Position numbers and translations under genes: made by a program
The notes under the pieces: model-generated
Database searches by the model: none
Told to the model about the DNA's origin: nothing
Seen by the model: the letters and a program-made list of their open reading frames with translations, nothing else
In this document: piece by piece, positions 8,440 to 20,800 of the stretch
Numbering within the stretch: the first letter of the stretch is position 1
Layout of the letters: each line of letters starts with the position of its first letter
Origin: Zygnema cylindricum
Lineage: Eukaryota > Streptophyta > Zygnematophyceae > Zygnematales > Zygnemataceae
DNA: 64,000 bases
Reading direction: 5' to 3'
Assembly: GCA_037447655.1 (NCBI GenBank)
Contig: JBBHKE010000729.1
Span: 124,001 to 188,000, forward strand

Positions 8440-11400
8440 CTAGTCAAACTTTAATTTCAGACCACACTTCTCCGGCAGAAAATTAGCTTAGGGGAAGGCA
8501 CAGGTTTGGTCATCATATCTGCTACCATCTCGCTATCTGGTCTGTACTCTAAACTGATTATTTTGTTTTTTACCTTCTCTCTAACAAAATTAAGTCTAAT
8601 GTCCATGTGTTTGGCTTTAAAATGATATTTAGGATTTGCAGCAATAGCGATTGCTGCCTGATTATCACACAAAAAATTTTATGCACACCACTTTTAAGGT
8701 GAACAAACTCACCAAGCAAAGACTTGACCCACATCAATTTTTTTATAGCAGAGCAAGAGGCCATGTACTCATCCTCCATGGTGGAGTGAGCAATGACCTT
8801 TTGCTGCTTGTTGCTCCAGCAGGAAGCCCCATCACCCACATACCATACATACCTAGACGTCCATCTCCTTATAAGAGCATCCACATAGGTGGCATCACTC
8901 CAAGTGGTGATGTCAATATTGTTCCCACCCAAATGCAACCATAGATCTCTAGTTCCTATGAGATATTTAAGGACCCCCTTAGTTGCCTCTTAATCTTTCT
9001 TAGTGGTAGCATTCAGACTTCTACTGAGTACTCCTACTGTTACGGCTATGTCTAGAGGGGTACAATTCATAAAATATATTAGGCTGCCCACTGCTTGTCT
9101 ATAAGGGATGGTTTACATAAATCTTTTCTCTTCCGGGCCTACCTCATCATCTAAGATTATAACTCCCTCTTCCACACTCCCCTCACTTCTGTTGTTTAGT
9201 TTCATGGGAGTGGTACAACTATTAGCCTTTTCCATTTGGAATTTTTCTAACATGTTTCTAAAGGCCTCTTTTTGAGTTAATCATACTATATTTCTATCTC
9301 TCTCTCTCTCTCCCTGGATTTCCAAAATATAACATGCTTCTCTCATATCCTTCATCTCAAACCTTCGTTTTAGATCATTTTTCAACTTATATACTTTATC
9401 CATATATTTACTTAAAACAAGCATATCATCAATATACATTGTAATAAAAAGAATTCTTTCCTCATCTTCAAACGAATAATTTGAGTGATCTGAGTTTATC
9501 CGAATATATCTTAAACTTGTAAAAAACTCATCGAGCCTCTTGTCCCATTCTCAGGGCGCCTGTTTCAGCCCATACAAAGATTTGATCAACGGGCATACCT
9601 TGCTCTCCTCCCTTTGCTCCACAAATCATTCACATTGTCGCATAAAAATCTCCTCTTCCAAGTCTCCATGTAGGAAGGCAGTCTTGATGTCCATCTGATG
9701 CACTTCCATGTCTTCTGTTGCCGCCATACTGAGAAGTATCCGAACAGAGGGAAACCCAACGACCGGAGCAAAAGTCTCTTTGTTGGGTAAATCCCTTCGC
9801 CACTAATCAAGCCTTGTAGTGCTTAATGGTGTTATCCGAGTTGAGTTTCAATTTGAATACCCACTTACACTCGATTGGCTTCCTATAAGGGGGACAATGC
9901 ACTTATTCCCACGTATTAGCTGCCATAATCGAAGCAATCTCCTCATTAATGGCTCTATTATATCGGCTTCTCTCATGACATTTAATCGCCTCATTATAAG
10001 TTTGGGGTTCATCGGGATGAGACAGTTTGGTTACCTTGTTGTTAACTTGTTTCTCTTGTAGTCTTTTGCTGCTTCTCCTTCCACCCTCAAACTGTGATGT
10101 CGGAATGGATGGCTCTCGTGAATTCTTTCGAATAGTTTCGACTTCTCCCCTATCCCTCGATTCCGGGTCTATTTCCACAACGTCTTCCGCTTCGGTTGGA
10201 GTTGGCACTAAGGGTTCCACGGCTGAGTCCTCCTCGATCTGATTTGTACCAACAAGATCATCATCTTCTCAAAAATCTGGTTAGTTAGGAAGCTCAAAGT
10301 CATCAGAATTTTCTGACTCAAATCTGATTTTGACTGTCCTTGTATGCTTAAACGGGTTTATAGATTTCCCTTCATCCATGGCCACTAGATGCTTTACTAG
10401 GATTATATATTCTCTCTTGAGATCATAGACTCTATATCCTTTTACATCTTCATCATATCCTAGCAGATATCTTGGTTTTCCTTTTGGATCAAACTCCCAA
10501 TTTGACCGATCTGTGTCTGGGCTAAGCACTTGACTACCGAAAACCTTTAAGTTTGAAATGTCTGATTTTTGGCCGGTCCATCTCTCATAAGGAGGTTGGC
10601 CTTTTACTGCAAAGGTAGGAACTCTATTCTTAAGATAATTTGCACAGTTCATAGCTTTGGCCCAAAATCTCCTTCCTATTTTCTTATCTTAGAGCATACT
10701 CCTGGCACTATCACTTACAGTTCTATTTAACCTCTCGGCTACACCATTCTGCTCTGGATTTTCAGGAACTGTCTTTTGGTGTTGCACTCCATCTTCTCTC
10801 AGAAAATCCTCAAAGTGATTGGAGGTATACTCTCCTCCATTATCACTCCTTACTCTCTTAATAGGGGTTTCATGAAGTTTCTCACTCCATGCCTTATATT
10901 CCTTAAAAACCTGTGGGGCCTTTGATTTATTTTTCAAAAAATACACTCTAGAGTATCGAGACCAATCGTCAGTGAATGTCATCATAAATCTTTCACCACC
11001 GGGTGAGGGCACTTTGGCCGGTCCCCAAATATCAGTGTGTACCAAGTCTAACACTTTTTCCATTTTGTAAGTGGCTTCCTTTGGGAAGGGTAATCTGTGT
11101 GCTTTACCTTGAGCACAACCACTAGAGTCACTTAGGTTTTCACTTTCTCCAAACTGAATTCCTTCCACTATTCTCATCTTTTTCATTTCTTTCAATTTAT
11201 CTAAATGCACATGTCCAAGCCTCTTATGCCACAACATAATATCATGAACACCGGCATAGTAATGCTTCTTCTTTTCATTGCTTAAATCAGCCTAAACATG
11301 CCTTGGCTACCTTTTTCAGCAGTGAATAAACTTCTTCCCCAAAGCTAGCAGTAAAGGTTCCCTTTCTAGTGCTAGTCTCAAAACCCTTATCATCTAACAC

Positions 11401-12545
11401 AGACGTTGAGATGAGGTTTTTGTTTAACTCTGGAATAAACAACACATCAGAGAATGTTACTATGGATGTCTTTCCCTCCACTAAGACTTTCAGATCTACC
11501 GATCCTACCATAGTAGTAGTGACTACCCTCCCATCCCCATACTCTATCTCTACTGTGGGAATCTTTCTCATCTTAGTGAACAGGTGTTTATCCTTACACA
11601 TGTGAATAGACGCACCGGAATCCACAATCCAACCTCCTTCACCTTTCAAACCTCCAAAAGCACACTTCTACTTTCGAGGAATTTTGACCTCGGTCTTTGC
11701 CTCCAACTCCTCATCCAGCAAAAGCTCACTGTCCTCGTCCTCGGATTCCTCCTCGTGTACCTGACTAAAAAGGGCCGTTTTCTTTCCTCTCGAGGTTCCA
11801 CCGGTCTGCCCCTCCTTTAACCAAAGTTCGGTTAGCTTAGTGCACTCCAGCATATAGTGCCCTGGTTTCTTACAGAAATGACATAAACCCTTGGGAGCCT
11901 TTGGTCCGAACTCGTCAGTCTGATTTTTCCGCTTCCCCCCTCCGTAATTTCCGACCGGTCTCCGAGAATCCTTGTTCCTCCAATCGGTCCCAGCTGCCAA
12001 GGCTTGCACACTCTTTCCTCCCCTTTGTATCTCAATTGTATTCTCCCGAACGAGAATCATTCCTACCACTAAGTTCCATATCCACCTTGATTCCGGCAAG
12101 TCCTGCACACGGTTGACTATGTTCTCGAACTCATCGGGTAACTTCATCAGTAAACTGTTAACCTTTTCTTTTTCACTAAAATCTTTTCCAACACTCTCTA
12201 GCTCCATGAAAAGTGTAGCAAGATCATTGCAAAATTCCAACATCTTCCCCCCTTTGTATTCATACTCCTTTACTTTCTGATCAGCCAACTGTTGTTGCTA
12301 AATAGTACCACTTCAGTTCATCTCTATGAGAGCCATCAAAAGATCGGTTGCCCTTTCTACCTGCAAATGAGGACATGCAAGCCCTTGAGTAAGATGGCGG
12401 AGGATTAAGGGCTTTGCCGCCATATGGTTAAAGTTCCAGTTATCAGTATCATTCTCCTCGTTCCTCGGAATAGGTGACATGAATACCGAACCAGTTGCTA
12501 TTGGTGTGGTCGCCTCTTTCTTCGTTCCTTTGTCCACCACCTCTT
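8440..12545 (-). pseudogene. copia E gag-pol polyprotein, degenerate and 5'-truncated
   Basis: On the minus strand it carries, in order: a gag segment with the knuckle CHFCKKPGHYMLEC (ORF 12288-11668), a protease with WIVDSGASIHM (11649-11287), integrase with the HHCC finger and VRSDNGGEYTS (11237-10689), the integrase tail and linker (10652-9903), a broken RT (YIDD-like near 9430), and RNase H ending MMTKPVPSPK (8938-8440). Integrase before RT marks Ty1/copia. It is closely related to copia B but has many stops and frameshifts. The first part of gag is missing: at 12545 the sequence switches from EVVDKGTKKE to an unrelated 79-bp repeat. Confidence 0.85.
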
Positions 12546-12624
12546 TCGAGCGTGCCCGAGAATCCCCAAGGAAGGGCCCACACCCCGGGGCAGTTGGCCT
12601 CGGATTCCTGCAAAGAACCCCCCC
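12546..12624. repeat. 79-bp direct repeat, left copy
   Basis: It is nearly identical to 13802-13880 and ends in a C run (7 C here, 25 C at the other copy). It joins truncated copia E gag to an unrelated LTR. Its origin is not clear. Confidence 0.75.
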
Positions 12625-13797
12625 TATCCACGGGAAGTCTATAGCATTTGTTCCCTCAAAACCCACTGTTTCGATACAAGGAAGTGGCAGTTTTACTCCA
12701 GGGAGTTCACGCCAAAGCAAAAGAAACTACAAGCGAATACACAAATGCACTACCACGTGGACATATAGAAATTAATAGGAATGGTTGTTTCAGATTTAAC
12801 AATATCACCTTGACCACAGAAATAAAATATAAGATGGAAGATATAAAAGATGGCGAAGCAAGCTTAACATACCCCGGCAATTTACGAGGACAAAGAGACA
12901 AGGGCGAACTCTCTCCCGATGGTAGTGTAAATAGGTATGGTACTCCTTTAACCCTCGGTGTCCGCAGTTTGGAACCGGCCGGAATCTTCTCAGTTTCAAG
13001 CAGCGAAAGATCCAAAAATCACCCAAAGGTACGATAGTGCCAACTACCAGCCCGAACTATGATTCCCACAATGGACACATCCAAAAAAAAGATGGCAATA
13101 GAGTCAAACAAAACAAAGATTCTTCCAAAAGAAAGTTTGTTGGATTTTCTGAGGGTTTTCACAGGAGACAGTACTAAAAAGCAACCTGTCTCCTTCGGCA
13201 CCAAGTGCCTTATACAGCAAAAGCTTGTCCAGTTTCAGGTCCAAAAGTCAAACCTACGCTATTAGCCAATGAGCGGCCAGCAACGGCAACCGAACTGACA
13301 TAAGACAAAATAATGTGTACTACACTTGGGGCAAAAAGTTAGACCTCTGACTACGGCTAGATCCGCGGCCGGAAGTTATTATTTGTTCCACAGTTTTAAG
13401 ACAAAGTACGGAAAGGACACGAAAGTGCCAAGCTTTGACTTAATGTAATAAATGGACCACTGGTCAGCTGAACCTGAACTGAATTGCTACAGACAGCTAA
13501 CAGCATACTCTAGATTACAGTCCGAGAGTCTACATGGCAATCCACAATGTACCCCCCACTAGGGCTGGTGGAAGCTAGTTCTATGTAACGGAACTGCGAT
13601 CTGTTAGACGATAGAACTTTGTCGTCCGGCCTCCGTGAGGCGCGAAATAGAGTGCGTCTTTGTTTCGTAGAGGACATACTATAATCCTTCCGGCTGGATG
13701 TGCTCACTTCTCTGTAATCTGAGAACAGTACGGGTCGGAACGGTACAGAAGTCCTCGGTAATATAAAAGGGTGTCTGAAAAGCACTCGAGCTTGACA
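12625..13797 (-). mobile_element. solo-type LTR of the copia H family
   Basis: On the minus strand it starts TGTCAAG at 13797. It shares long stretches with the copia H LTR (47832-49182): the block GGAGGCCGGACGAC, the block GGTACATTGTGGA, a CCAAT-like ATTGGCT, and the TATA-type TATAAGGCACTTGG near 13205-13220. No coding sequence for its own element flanks it. The copia E gag that abuts it belongs to another family. Confidence 0.65.
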
Positions 13798-13801
13798 GTT
13801 G

Positions 13802-13898
13802 TCGAGCGTGCCCGAGAATCCCCAGGGAAGGGCCCACAGCCCGGGGTAGTTGGCCTCGGATTCCTGCAAAGAACCCCCCCCCCCCCCCCCCCCCCCCC
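13802..13898. repeat. 79-bp direct repeat, right copy, with a 25-nt homopolymer C run
   Basis: 13802-13880 repeats 12546-12624, and the C run spans 13874-13898. Such a run is slippage-prone and could also hide an assembly error. Confidence 0.8.
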
Positions 13899-14113
13899 AA
13901 ATGCGAAAGGCTTCCCATAATAATTATCATGCCCACTGCTGACCCCCCTTCCTTCCCATAGATATGCATGCAAAGATAAGAGAGACACCGGAACCGGGAG
14001 TAAGAGAAAATACTTTAAAAAGACCATTAATTTTTACACTCCTTTCCCCCTTCCTTTCCCATTAGGCGAGGGAAAGGGATTTGGGTTATCGGTAGTCGGG
14101 TCGGTCCTCTAAC

Positions 14114-14143
14114 TTCCCCCCCTCTTAGTCAGCCTTGACTAAG
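14114..14143 (-). promoter_or_regulatory. stem-loop and polypurine tract of gypsy copy C
   Basis: A perfect 8-bp stem (CTTAGTCA with TGACTAAG, 4-nt loop, 14124-14143) runs into a G7 purine tract on the minus strand at 14122-14114. Confidence 0.6.
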
Positions 14144-14155
14144 AAAAAGAAATAG

Positions 14156-16785
14156 TTACCCGCCCAATTCACAGTTCCCGCAAAACCATGGACTAGGGGA
14201 TGGAGAGCGTGATTCCCACGAGGAGGGGAGACAAGCTGGATGCCAACACTGACCGCACTGATTGCAGACCAAGATGTCGTGCTGCTGGGAGGACAGGTTA
14301 CATGATGAAGAACAGGAAGGGGGATCGGCAAAGTAAGTCAAGTGGAAAGTGGGTTCGTCTTCCAATCCTCGGAGATGGCAAGGAGCCACATTGATCTGAT
14401 TCTCTTTAATTTGTCGACCATCTTTCCCCTCCAAAGTCAGAACTCCCTTGTTTGAGACTTCCACCACTTTCAAAATCACCCGCCCGGCAGAAATGTTAAG
14501 CGTGTCTTTTTTCTCTTGCATTCGATATACAAAATCTCCCGGCATAAACAGTCGCTGTCTAGGTACATAATCCCCGTTCCGGCGCTGGGAATACCACAAT
14601 TGATTCCGGTGTTGTGCCGCCTGTAAATTCCCCATGGCGAGAGGCATCTCTCGGTGGAAGATTTTGGCACGATCAGAGATTAGTTTTTCGACAGTCCCTT
14701 TGCGATCCAATTCCGAAGGACCACAGCTTGGGCCGAGGCAGCCCCGGGCAGAATGGGATGTCGTCCGAATAAAATAAAGTAAGGACTATAGGAGTGGAGG
14801 GAAGCCTGTCTGCTGAATCTGTATCCTATGGCAATCCAAGGCACCCTTTTGTCCCATTCTCCCAAGTCCTCTTCCACGGCAAATTACCGTAGAGACCGCT
14901 TCACTGTTTGTATGCACCTTTCGGCCAAACCGTCGGCTTGAGGGTGGTCGCGACTGGTAAGTCGATGGTCGATGAGGCATTTCTCCAAAAGATTTGTAAA
15001 TTCTCCGGCGAATTCCGATCCGGGTCTGTCACAACCTCTGTTGGCGCTCCAAATTTGGACAGGATCCTCTGCAAGAAAGCGTCGACGATGGACTTGGACT
15101 CCTTTCGGGGCAGAACCACAAGCTCTATCCATTTTGAGAAATGTTCAATCATGACCAGGACGAAACGATTCCCACGTCTGTTGGTCGGAAGAGGTCCGAA
15201 AAGATCCAAAGACCACCGATAAAACATCCCCCGGATAGGGAGAGAATGCAGCTCAGTCCCGCCCTTTTTGTCAAAGGAGGCCTTAACTCGATCGCAGGAA
15301 GAGCAAGTTTGTACGATTCGGTTGACTTGGGCCCGCAACCCGTGCCACCAATACGAGCCGGTAACTAGGGAAGTGGTCTGCTTTTGCCCGAAGTGTCCAC
15401 ATTCCTTGTGGAGATTAGTAATTAGAGTTTCTTGATATGATGGAGTAGGAACCACTTTCCTCGTACCGTTTGACCATTTCCGAAGGAGAACACCTCGGTC
15501 CCATTCATACGCCGCCATCCGAGTCTCAACTCGGGACAATTGAACTCCAGCCAAATGGGTAAGAGGCGATCCGTGCTGGATGGATTGGAGAGCCTCGGAG
15601 TCGTTCCAGATTTCTTTCCGTCCGGCTCCTATGGGTGCATGCCCCTCAACATCTGCTGCAAAAGTGGACAATGCCCCCCCAGATGGAGAAAGCCAAATTA
15701 AGGCGGAGGATGCTCGAATGAGTCCCAAACTGGTTTTCGGGTCTTCGTCATGCTGGGCCACGGTGGAATCCAGTGTAGAAGGATCAGGGTTTCGGCTAAG
15801 TCCGTCGGCATGGATTTCCCTTACCCGGTGAACAATGCTGAAATCATATTCCTGCAGGATAAGCACCCATCTGGTGAGTTTGACGGTCAACTTACTATTC
15901 TCCATGATCCATTTAAGATATTGGTGGTCAGTTATCAATGTGAAATGGACCCCGCACAAATAAGGCCGGAAATGCTGTATGGCCCACACAGTTGCCAAAA
16001 GCTCCCTATGGTAACTGCTATAATTCCCCTCAGCTTGGTTGTTGCTCTGGCTGGCATAAGCCACCACATACGCGGCTCCGGCATCGTCAACTTTAGCCAA
16101 AACCGCTCCCAATCCAAACCTACTCCAATCAGTGTAAAGAAGGAAAGTTCTTTGATGATCAGGCATCCGGAGCAGTGGATGTTGTTTCAAGGCATCTTTC
16201 AAGAACTGGAAAGCGATCTGCTGTTCCTCGGCCCACAACCATTCTTGATCTTTCCGCAAAAGCTTATTTAGGGGCTGGGCATGACTACTGAACTCACGAA
16301 TAAACGTGCGATAGTAGTTGGCCAGGCCGAGAAAGATGCGCAAGGCAAAAATGTCCTGCGGGGGAGGAAGAGCGTCTAGGGCTGCAACCTTAACCATATG
16401 GGGACCCACTGTCCCAAGAGTCACCTCATGTCCGAGGTGAATAATTTTCAGCACCCCCAAAAATACCCTTGCCCGGGTGACATTTCAAACCCGCTGCTTG
16501 AAAGGCCCGGAGAACGATCTGGATATGCTCTAGGTGTTCTTCAAAGGTCCTGGAGAATATTATCACACCGTCGATGTAGCACCGGACACAATCGATTCCT
16601 CGGAGCGCTTCGTCCATGGCCTGTTAGAACTTGGCTGGTGCATTCTTCAGTCCGAAGGGCATATAAATCCACTCATAAAGTCTGGATCTGACCCAGAATG
16701 CCGTTCTCTCCAGGTGTTTTGGTTCCATAGCAATCTGGTGGAAGCCATTCTTCATATCTAGTGTGGAGAAGATGGTGGCTCCAGC
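14156..16785 (-). pseudogene. gypsy copy C pol, 3' half: RT end, RNase H, integrase, PHD finger
   Basis: The ORF at 16460-14901 covers the end of RT, RNase H (YTDWSRFGLGAVLA), the integrase zinc finger (LHKECGHFGQ to CSSCDRVKA) and the first catalytic aspartate (DLFGPLP). Frameshifts near 15030 and 14880-14700 break the integrase core. The last ORF (14710-14156) ends in a PHD finger with all eight ligands kept (CSSSC, CNQC, H, C, CGNC). Between the fingers of copies A and C many residues differ but the ligands and the tryptophan before the last cysteine pair do not. The YIDD motif is changed to YIDG. Confidence 0.85.
16781..16785 (+). repeat. target-site duplication of copia B, left
   Basis: CCAGC flanks the 5' LTR, and the right flank at 23214-23218 reads CTTGC. 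Both align to the same five bases of gypsy RT in copy A, so this is a five-base duplication with two later changes. Confidence 0.55.
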
Positions 16786-16994
16786 TGTAGAAACTAATGG
16801 TTTTTAAGTATTTTCTAGGTCTGAATAGAAATAAAGAGCCGAGGCAGTCTACCTCTAACTTCTCTCTCCAACTCTCAAACTTGTCGCAGTCATTGAGAAA
16901 TTGGAGAGGAAGCTAGAGCCATGGCTACCTAGGCTATCCTGAGGTTTACGAGAAATTTATATTAGTTTAAGGGATTATTTACTAAAAGGTATAT

Positions 16995-17074
16995 GTGCCG
17001 GCCACACGATTCGATCCTGGTACCTGCCGGCCGACAAACAGTAGATAGCCGGTAGCCTTAGCCGTTAAGCCTAG
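16995..17074 (-). other. antisense tRNA-like module in the copia B 5' LTR
   Basis: Read on the minus strand, a D-arm-like block (AGGCTTAACGGCTAAGG, 17072-17056) is followed about 40 nt later by a B-box-like GGATCGAATC (17017-17008). Size and order match a tRNA, but no full acceptor stem is evident. Confidence 0.5.
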
Positions 17075-17653
17075 CAGAAGTATTACGTATTATATAGTAC
17101 GATATTTAATTAAACATTAATTCGTAGGTTAAATCATTTAACTATAATTGTTAACGGAATACATAGATCCGTAGTGTAAAAGTACGAATTGCGGTACAGA
17201 TAAAAAATCAATACCGCGCATTGATTTCGCAAGCGAAACAAATACCACACATATATTTATTACGGCTACGATCAAATGCGAGTTTAATCGGACGACCGGA
17301 ATTAACGCCGAGATCGCGGGAGAAAAATTCGGCCGTTTGTGGGCATCGCCACATCAGATGACACGTGGCGATGTTACATTGGAGGGCGGCATCTTCGAGA
17401 ATTAAAGGAGCGAATCCGGACATACCACGTGTGGACATTTAGGCCATGTCGTACAGTTTCCGTACATAAAGTACACCGACAGCTGTACTTATTGGTTCCG
17501 TACATCAGTCGATAGAGTCTGTGAGAGAGATAGGACTTAGAAAAATTAGAAGATAGGACCCTCTCTCCCAGAGAGCTTCTGTACAAAAGGTCAACTTTGA
17601 CCCTCCATAACGTACTGCGCAGGGGAGCAAATTCAGGGATTCTTTTTGCTATA

Positions 17654-17687
17654 GACTCAGGGGAGTCTTGCCTTCACAAGGGTGCAG
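17654..17687 (+). promoter_or_regulatory. leader hairpin pair in the copia B 5' LTR
   Basis: GACTC-AGGG-GAGTC (17654-17667) is followed by CTTCAC-AAGG-GTGCAG (17672-17687, one mismatch). The pair lies between the promoter and the primer-binding site, so it should be in the 5' end of the element RNA. Confidence 0.6.
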
Positions 17688-17812
17688 GTGGTCAGAGTTT
17701 TTGTTTGTCAGGGTGGCAGTTGTTTTTGCAGAAACACAAAGGGGTCAGAGTTATCCTAGAGGCTTCTTGGAAGTTGTCCACTCCGAGGACTTATGGAGGT
17801 CTCAGAGTTTCA

Positions 17813-17827
17813 GGTTATGGGCCCACC
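17813..17827 (+). promoter_or_regulatory. copia B primer-binding site complementary to the tRNA-iMet anticodon arm
   Basis: GGTTATGGGCCCACC starts right after the LTR terminal CA. Its complement GGTGGGCCCATAACC is the anticodon arm of plant initiator tRNA-Met as I know it, with CAU in the middle. Internal (half-tRNA) priming of this kind is established for Drosophila copia. The ATG at 17817-17819 is also the likely gag start. Confidence 0.8.
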
Positions 17828-20800
17828 CTCTAGGGTACCAATCTTTAATGGAACTGGCTTCATATACTGGGAAAGAATGATGATAGGAGCTCTATGTGAA
17901 AAAAGGTTTTGGGGTATAGTGAGTGGACGATTGGGGCGTCCATCAAGTCTTGGAATCCCTCCAGGGTTTGGAGGAAGCAGATTCACCAGGAAAAAGGATC
18001 CACCTTCAAGGGAGGAGACAACAGAAGGAGAGGTGGTGGACAAAGAAAAGGAGAAGGAGACGACCACACCAATAGCAACTGGTTCGGCATTCATGTCACC
18101 TATTCCGAGGAACGAGGAGAATGATACTCCAACCTGGGACTTCAACAATATGGCGGCAAAGCACTTCATCCTACGCCATCTCACTCAAGGACTTGCATGT
18201 CCTCATTTGCAGGTAAAAAGGGCATCTGATCTTTGGATGGCTCTCATAGAGATGTACCGAAGTGGTACGATTCAGCAACAACAGTTGGCTGATCAGAAAG
18301 TTAAGGAGTATGTATACAAAGGGGGAAATATGTTGGATATTTGCAATGAGCTTGCTACACACTTCATGGAGCTAGAGAGTGCGGGAAAAGATTTTAGTGA
18401 AAAAGAAAAGGTTAACTGTTTACTGATGAAGTTACGTGATGAGTTCGAGAACATTGTCAAGCGTGTACAGGACTTGCCGAACTCAAGGTGGGTATGGAAC
18501 TCAGTGGTAGGGATGATTCTCGTTCGAGAGAATACAATTGAGATACGAAGGGGAGGAAAGAGTGGCCAAGCCTTAGCAACAACGACTGATTAGAGGAACA
18601 AGGATTCCCGAAAACCGGTCGGAAACTATGGTGGTAGGGAGCAAAAAACACAGGCCGACGAGTTCAAACCAAGGGCTCCCAAAGGTTTATGTCATTTTTG
18701 TAAGAAATCGGGGCACTATATGGCAGAGTGCACTAAGCTAACCGAGCTTCGGCTAAAGGAGGGGCAGACCGGTAGTACCCCGAGAGGAAAGAAAAAGGCC
18801 CTTGTCACACAGGTACTTGAGGCGAAATCCGAGGACGAGGACGATGAGCTCCTTTTGGATGAGGAGTTGGAGGCGAAAAATGAGGTCACAATTCCACGAA
18901 GGCAGAAATGTGCTTACGGTGGATTGAAAGGTGAAGCAGGCTGGATTATAGATTCAGGTGCCTCCATGCACATGTGTAAGGATAGGCACCTGTTCACTAA
19001 GATAAGAAAGATTCCCACCGTAGAGATGGAGTACGGGGATGGGAGGATAGTCACCACTACTCTTGTATGATCTGTAGACCTGAAAGTGTTAGTAGAAGGA
19101 AAGACATCCATATTGACATTCTCCGATATATTGTTTATTCCGGAGCTGAACAAAAACCTTATCTCTACATCTGTATTAGATGATAAGGGTTTTTTCACTA
19201 GCACTAGGGAAGGAGTCTTTATTGCTAGTTTTGAGGAGGATGTCTATTTCATTGATGAGAAAGGTAGCGATAGGATGTTTTGGCTGATTTTAAGTAATGA
19301 AACGAATAAACTTTATTATGCTGGTGTTCATGATATTATGATGTGGCATAAGAGGCTTGGGCATGTGAATCTAGATAAATTAAAAGAGATGAAAAAGATG
19401 GGAGTGGTGGAAGGGATTCAGTTCAGTGAGAGTGATGATATAAGTGATTGTAGTGGATGCGCTCAAGGTAAAGCACACAGATTACCCTTTCCTAAATCAG
19501 CCACCTATAAGGGAGAAAAAATTCTAGATCTAGTACACACAGATATTTGGGGACCGGCTAAAGTGCCCTCACCGTGAGGGAAGAGATTTATGATGACTAT
19601 AACTGATGATTGGTCTCGGTATTCCCGAGTGTATTTTTTAAAAAAAAAGTCCGAAGCTGAGGATTGTTTTAGACAATATAAAGCATGGAGCGAAAAACTC
19701 CATGAAACTCCAATCAAGAGAGTAAAGAGTGACAATGGTGGAGAGTATACTTCTAACCAGTTTGAGGATTTTTTGAGGGAAGATGGGGTCCAACACCAAA
19801 AGACAGTCCCAGAAAACGCGGAACAGAATGGGGTAGCTGAAAGGTTAAATAGAACACTAAGTGATAGTGCTAGAAGTATCTTGTCAGATAAGAAGATAGG
19901 AAAAAGGTTTTGGGCAGAAGCAATGAACTGTGCTAATTACCTCAAGAATAGAGTTCTTACTTCAGCTATAAAAGATCAAACACCTTATGAGAGATGGACA
20001 GGCCGGAAACCAGACATATCTCACTTAAAGGTTTTCGGCAGTCAAGTATTCAGTCTAGATACTGATCGGTCCAATTGGAAGCTAGATCCTAAAGGAAAAC
20101 CGGGATACTTATTAGGATATGATGAGGATGTTAAAGGATATAGAGTTTATGATCTAAAAAGGGAAGATATAATCTTAGTAAAGCATCTAGTAGTTATGGA
20201 TGAAGGAAAGTCTGTGGATCCCTTCAAATATACGAAGTCAGTAAAAATCAGATTTGAGTCAGAAAATTCCGATGACTTTGAGCTTCGTAACCATCTAGGT
20301 TTTAGAGAAGATGACATTCTTGCAGGTAGAAATCAGACCGAAAAGGACTCGGGTGTGGAAACTCCAGTGACAACTCTACCTGAAGCGGAAGACGTGATGG
20401 AAATTGATTCGGAATCAAGGGACAGGGGAGAAGCCGAGTTTGTTCGAAAGAATCCACGAGAACCATCTATTCCGGCCTCAGATTTTGAGGGGGGGAGGAG
20501 AAGTAGCAAAAGACTGCAAGAAAAACAGGTTAATAACAAGGTAACTAAACTATCTCATCAAGATGAAACACAAACTTATGGAGAGGCGATGACTTGTCCA
20601 AAAAGAAACCGGTGGAAGACAACCATCAATGAGGAGATGGCCTCAATCATGGCAGCCGATACTTGGGAGCTGGTGGATTGTCCACCTAACCGAAAACCAA
20701 TCGGTTGTAAGTGGGTTTTCAAATTAAAACTCAACCCAGATAACACAATCGAGCGCTACAAGGCCAGATTAGTGGCAAAGGGATTTACACAAAAGAAGGG

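Larger units (their letters stand above)
13899..16785 (-). mobile_element. gypsy copy C, left part (3' half of pol and 3' UTR)
   Basis: The minus strand carries RT, RNase H, integrase and PHD coding sequence, then a stem-loop and polypurine tract (14143-14114) and a G-rich 3' region like that of copy A. The pol reading is cut at 16785 inside the RT motif SLAGAT and resumes at 23214, so this is one element split by copia B. Confidence 0.85.
16786..17812 (+). mobile_element. 5' LTR of copia B
   Basis: It is 1027 bp, TGTAGAAACT to GAGTTTCA. In order it carries a conserved box near 16870 (CTTGTCGCAGTCA), an antisense tRNA-like module (16995-17074), a cluster of GTAC sites and an ATTGG box (about 17440-17500), and a CTCTC/GAGAG dyad just upstream of a TACAAAA element (17565-17590). 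Leader hairpins with AGGG-type loops follow at 17654-17687. It differs from the 3' LTR mainly by scattered substitutions and lacks a 22-bp GTAC-containing segment found there. Confidence 0.9.
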
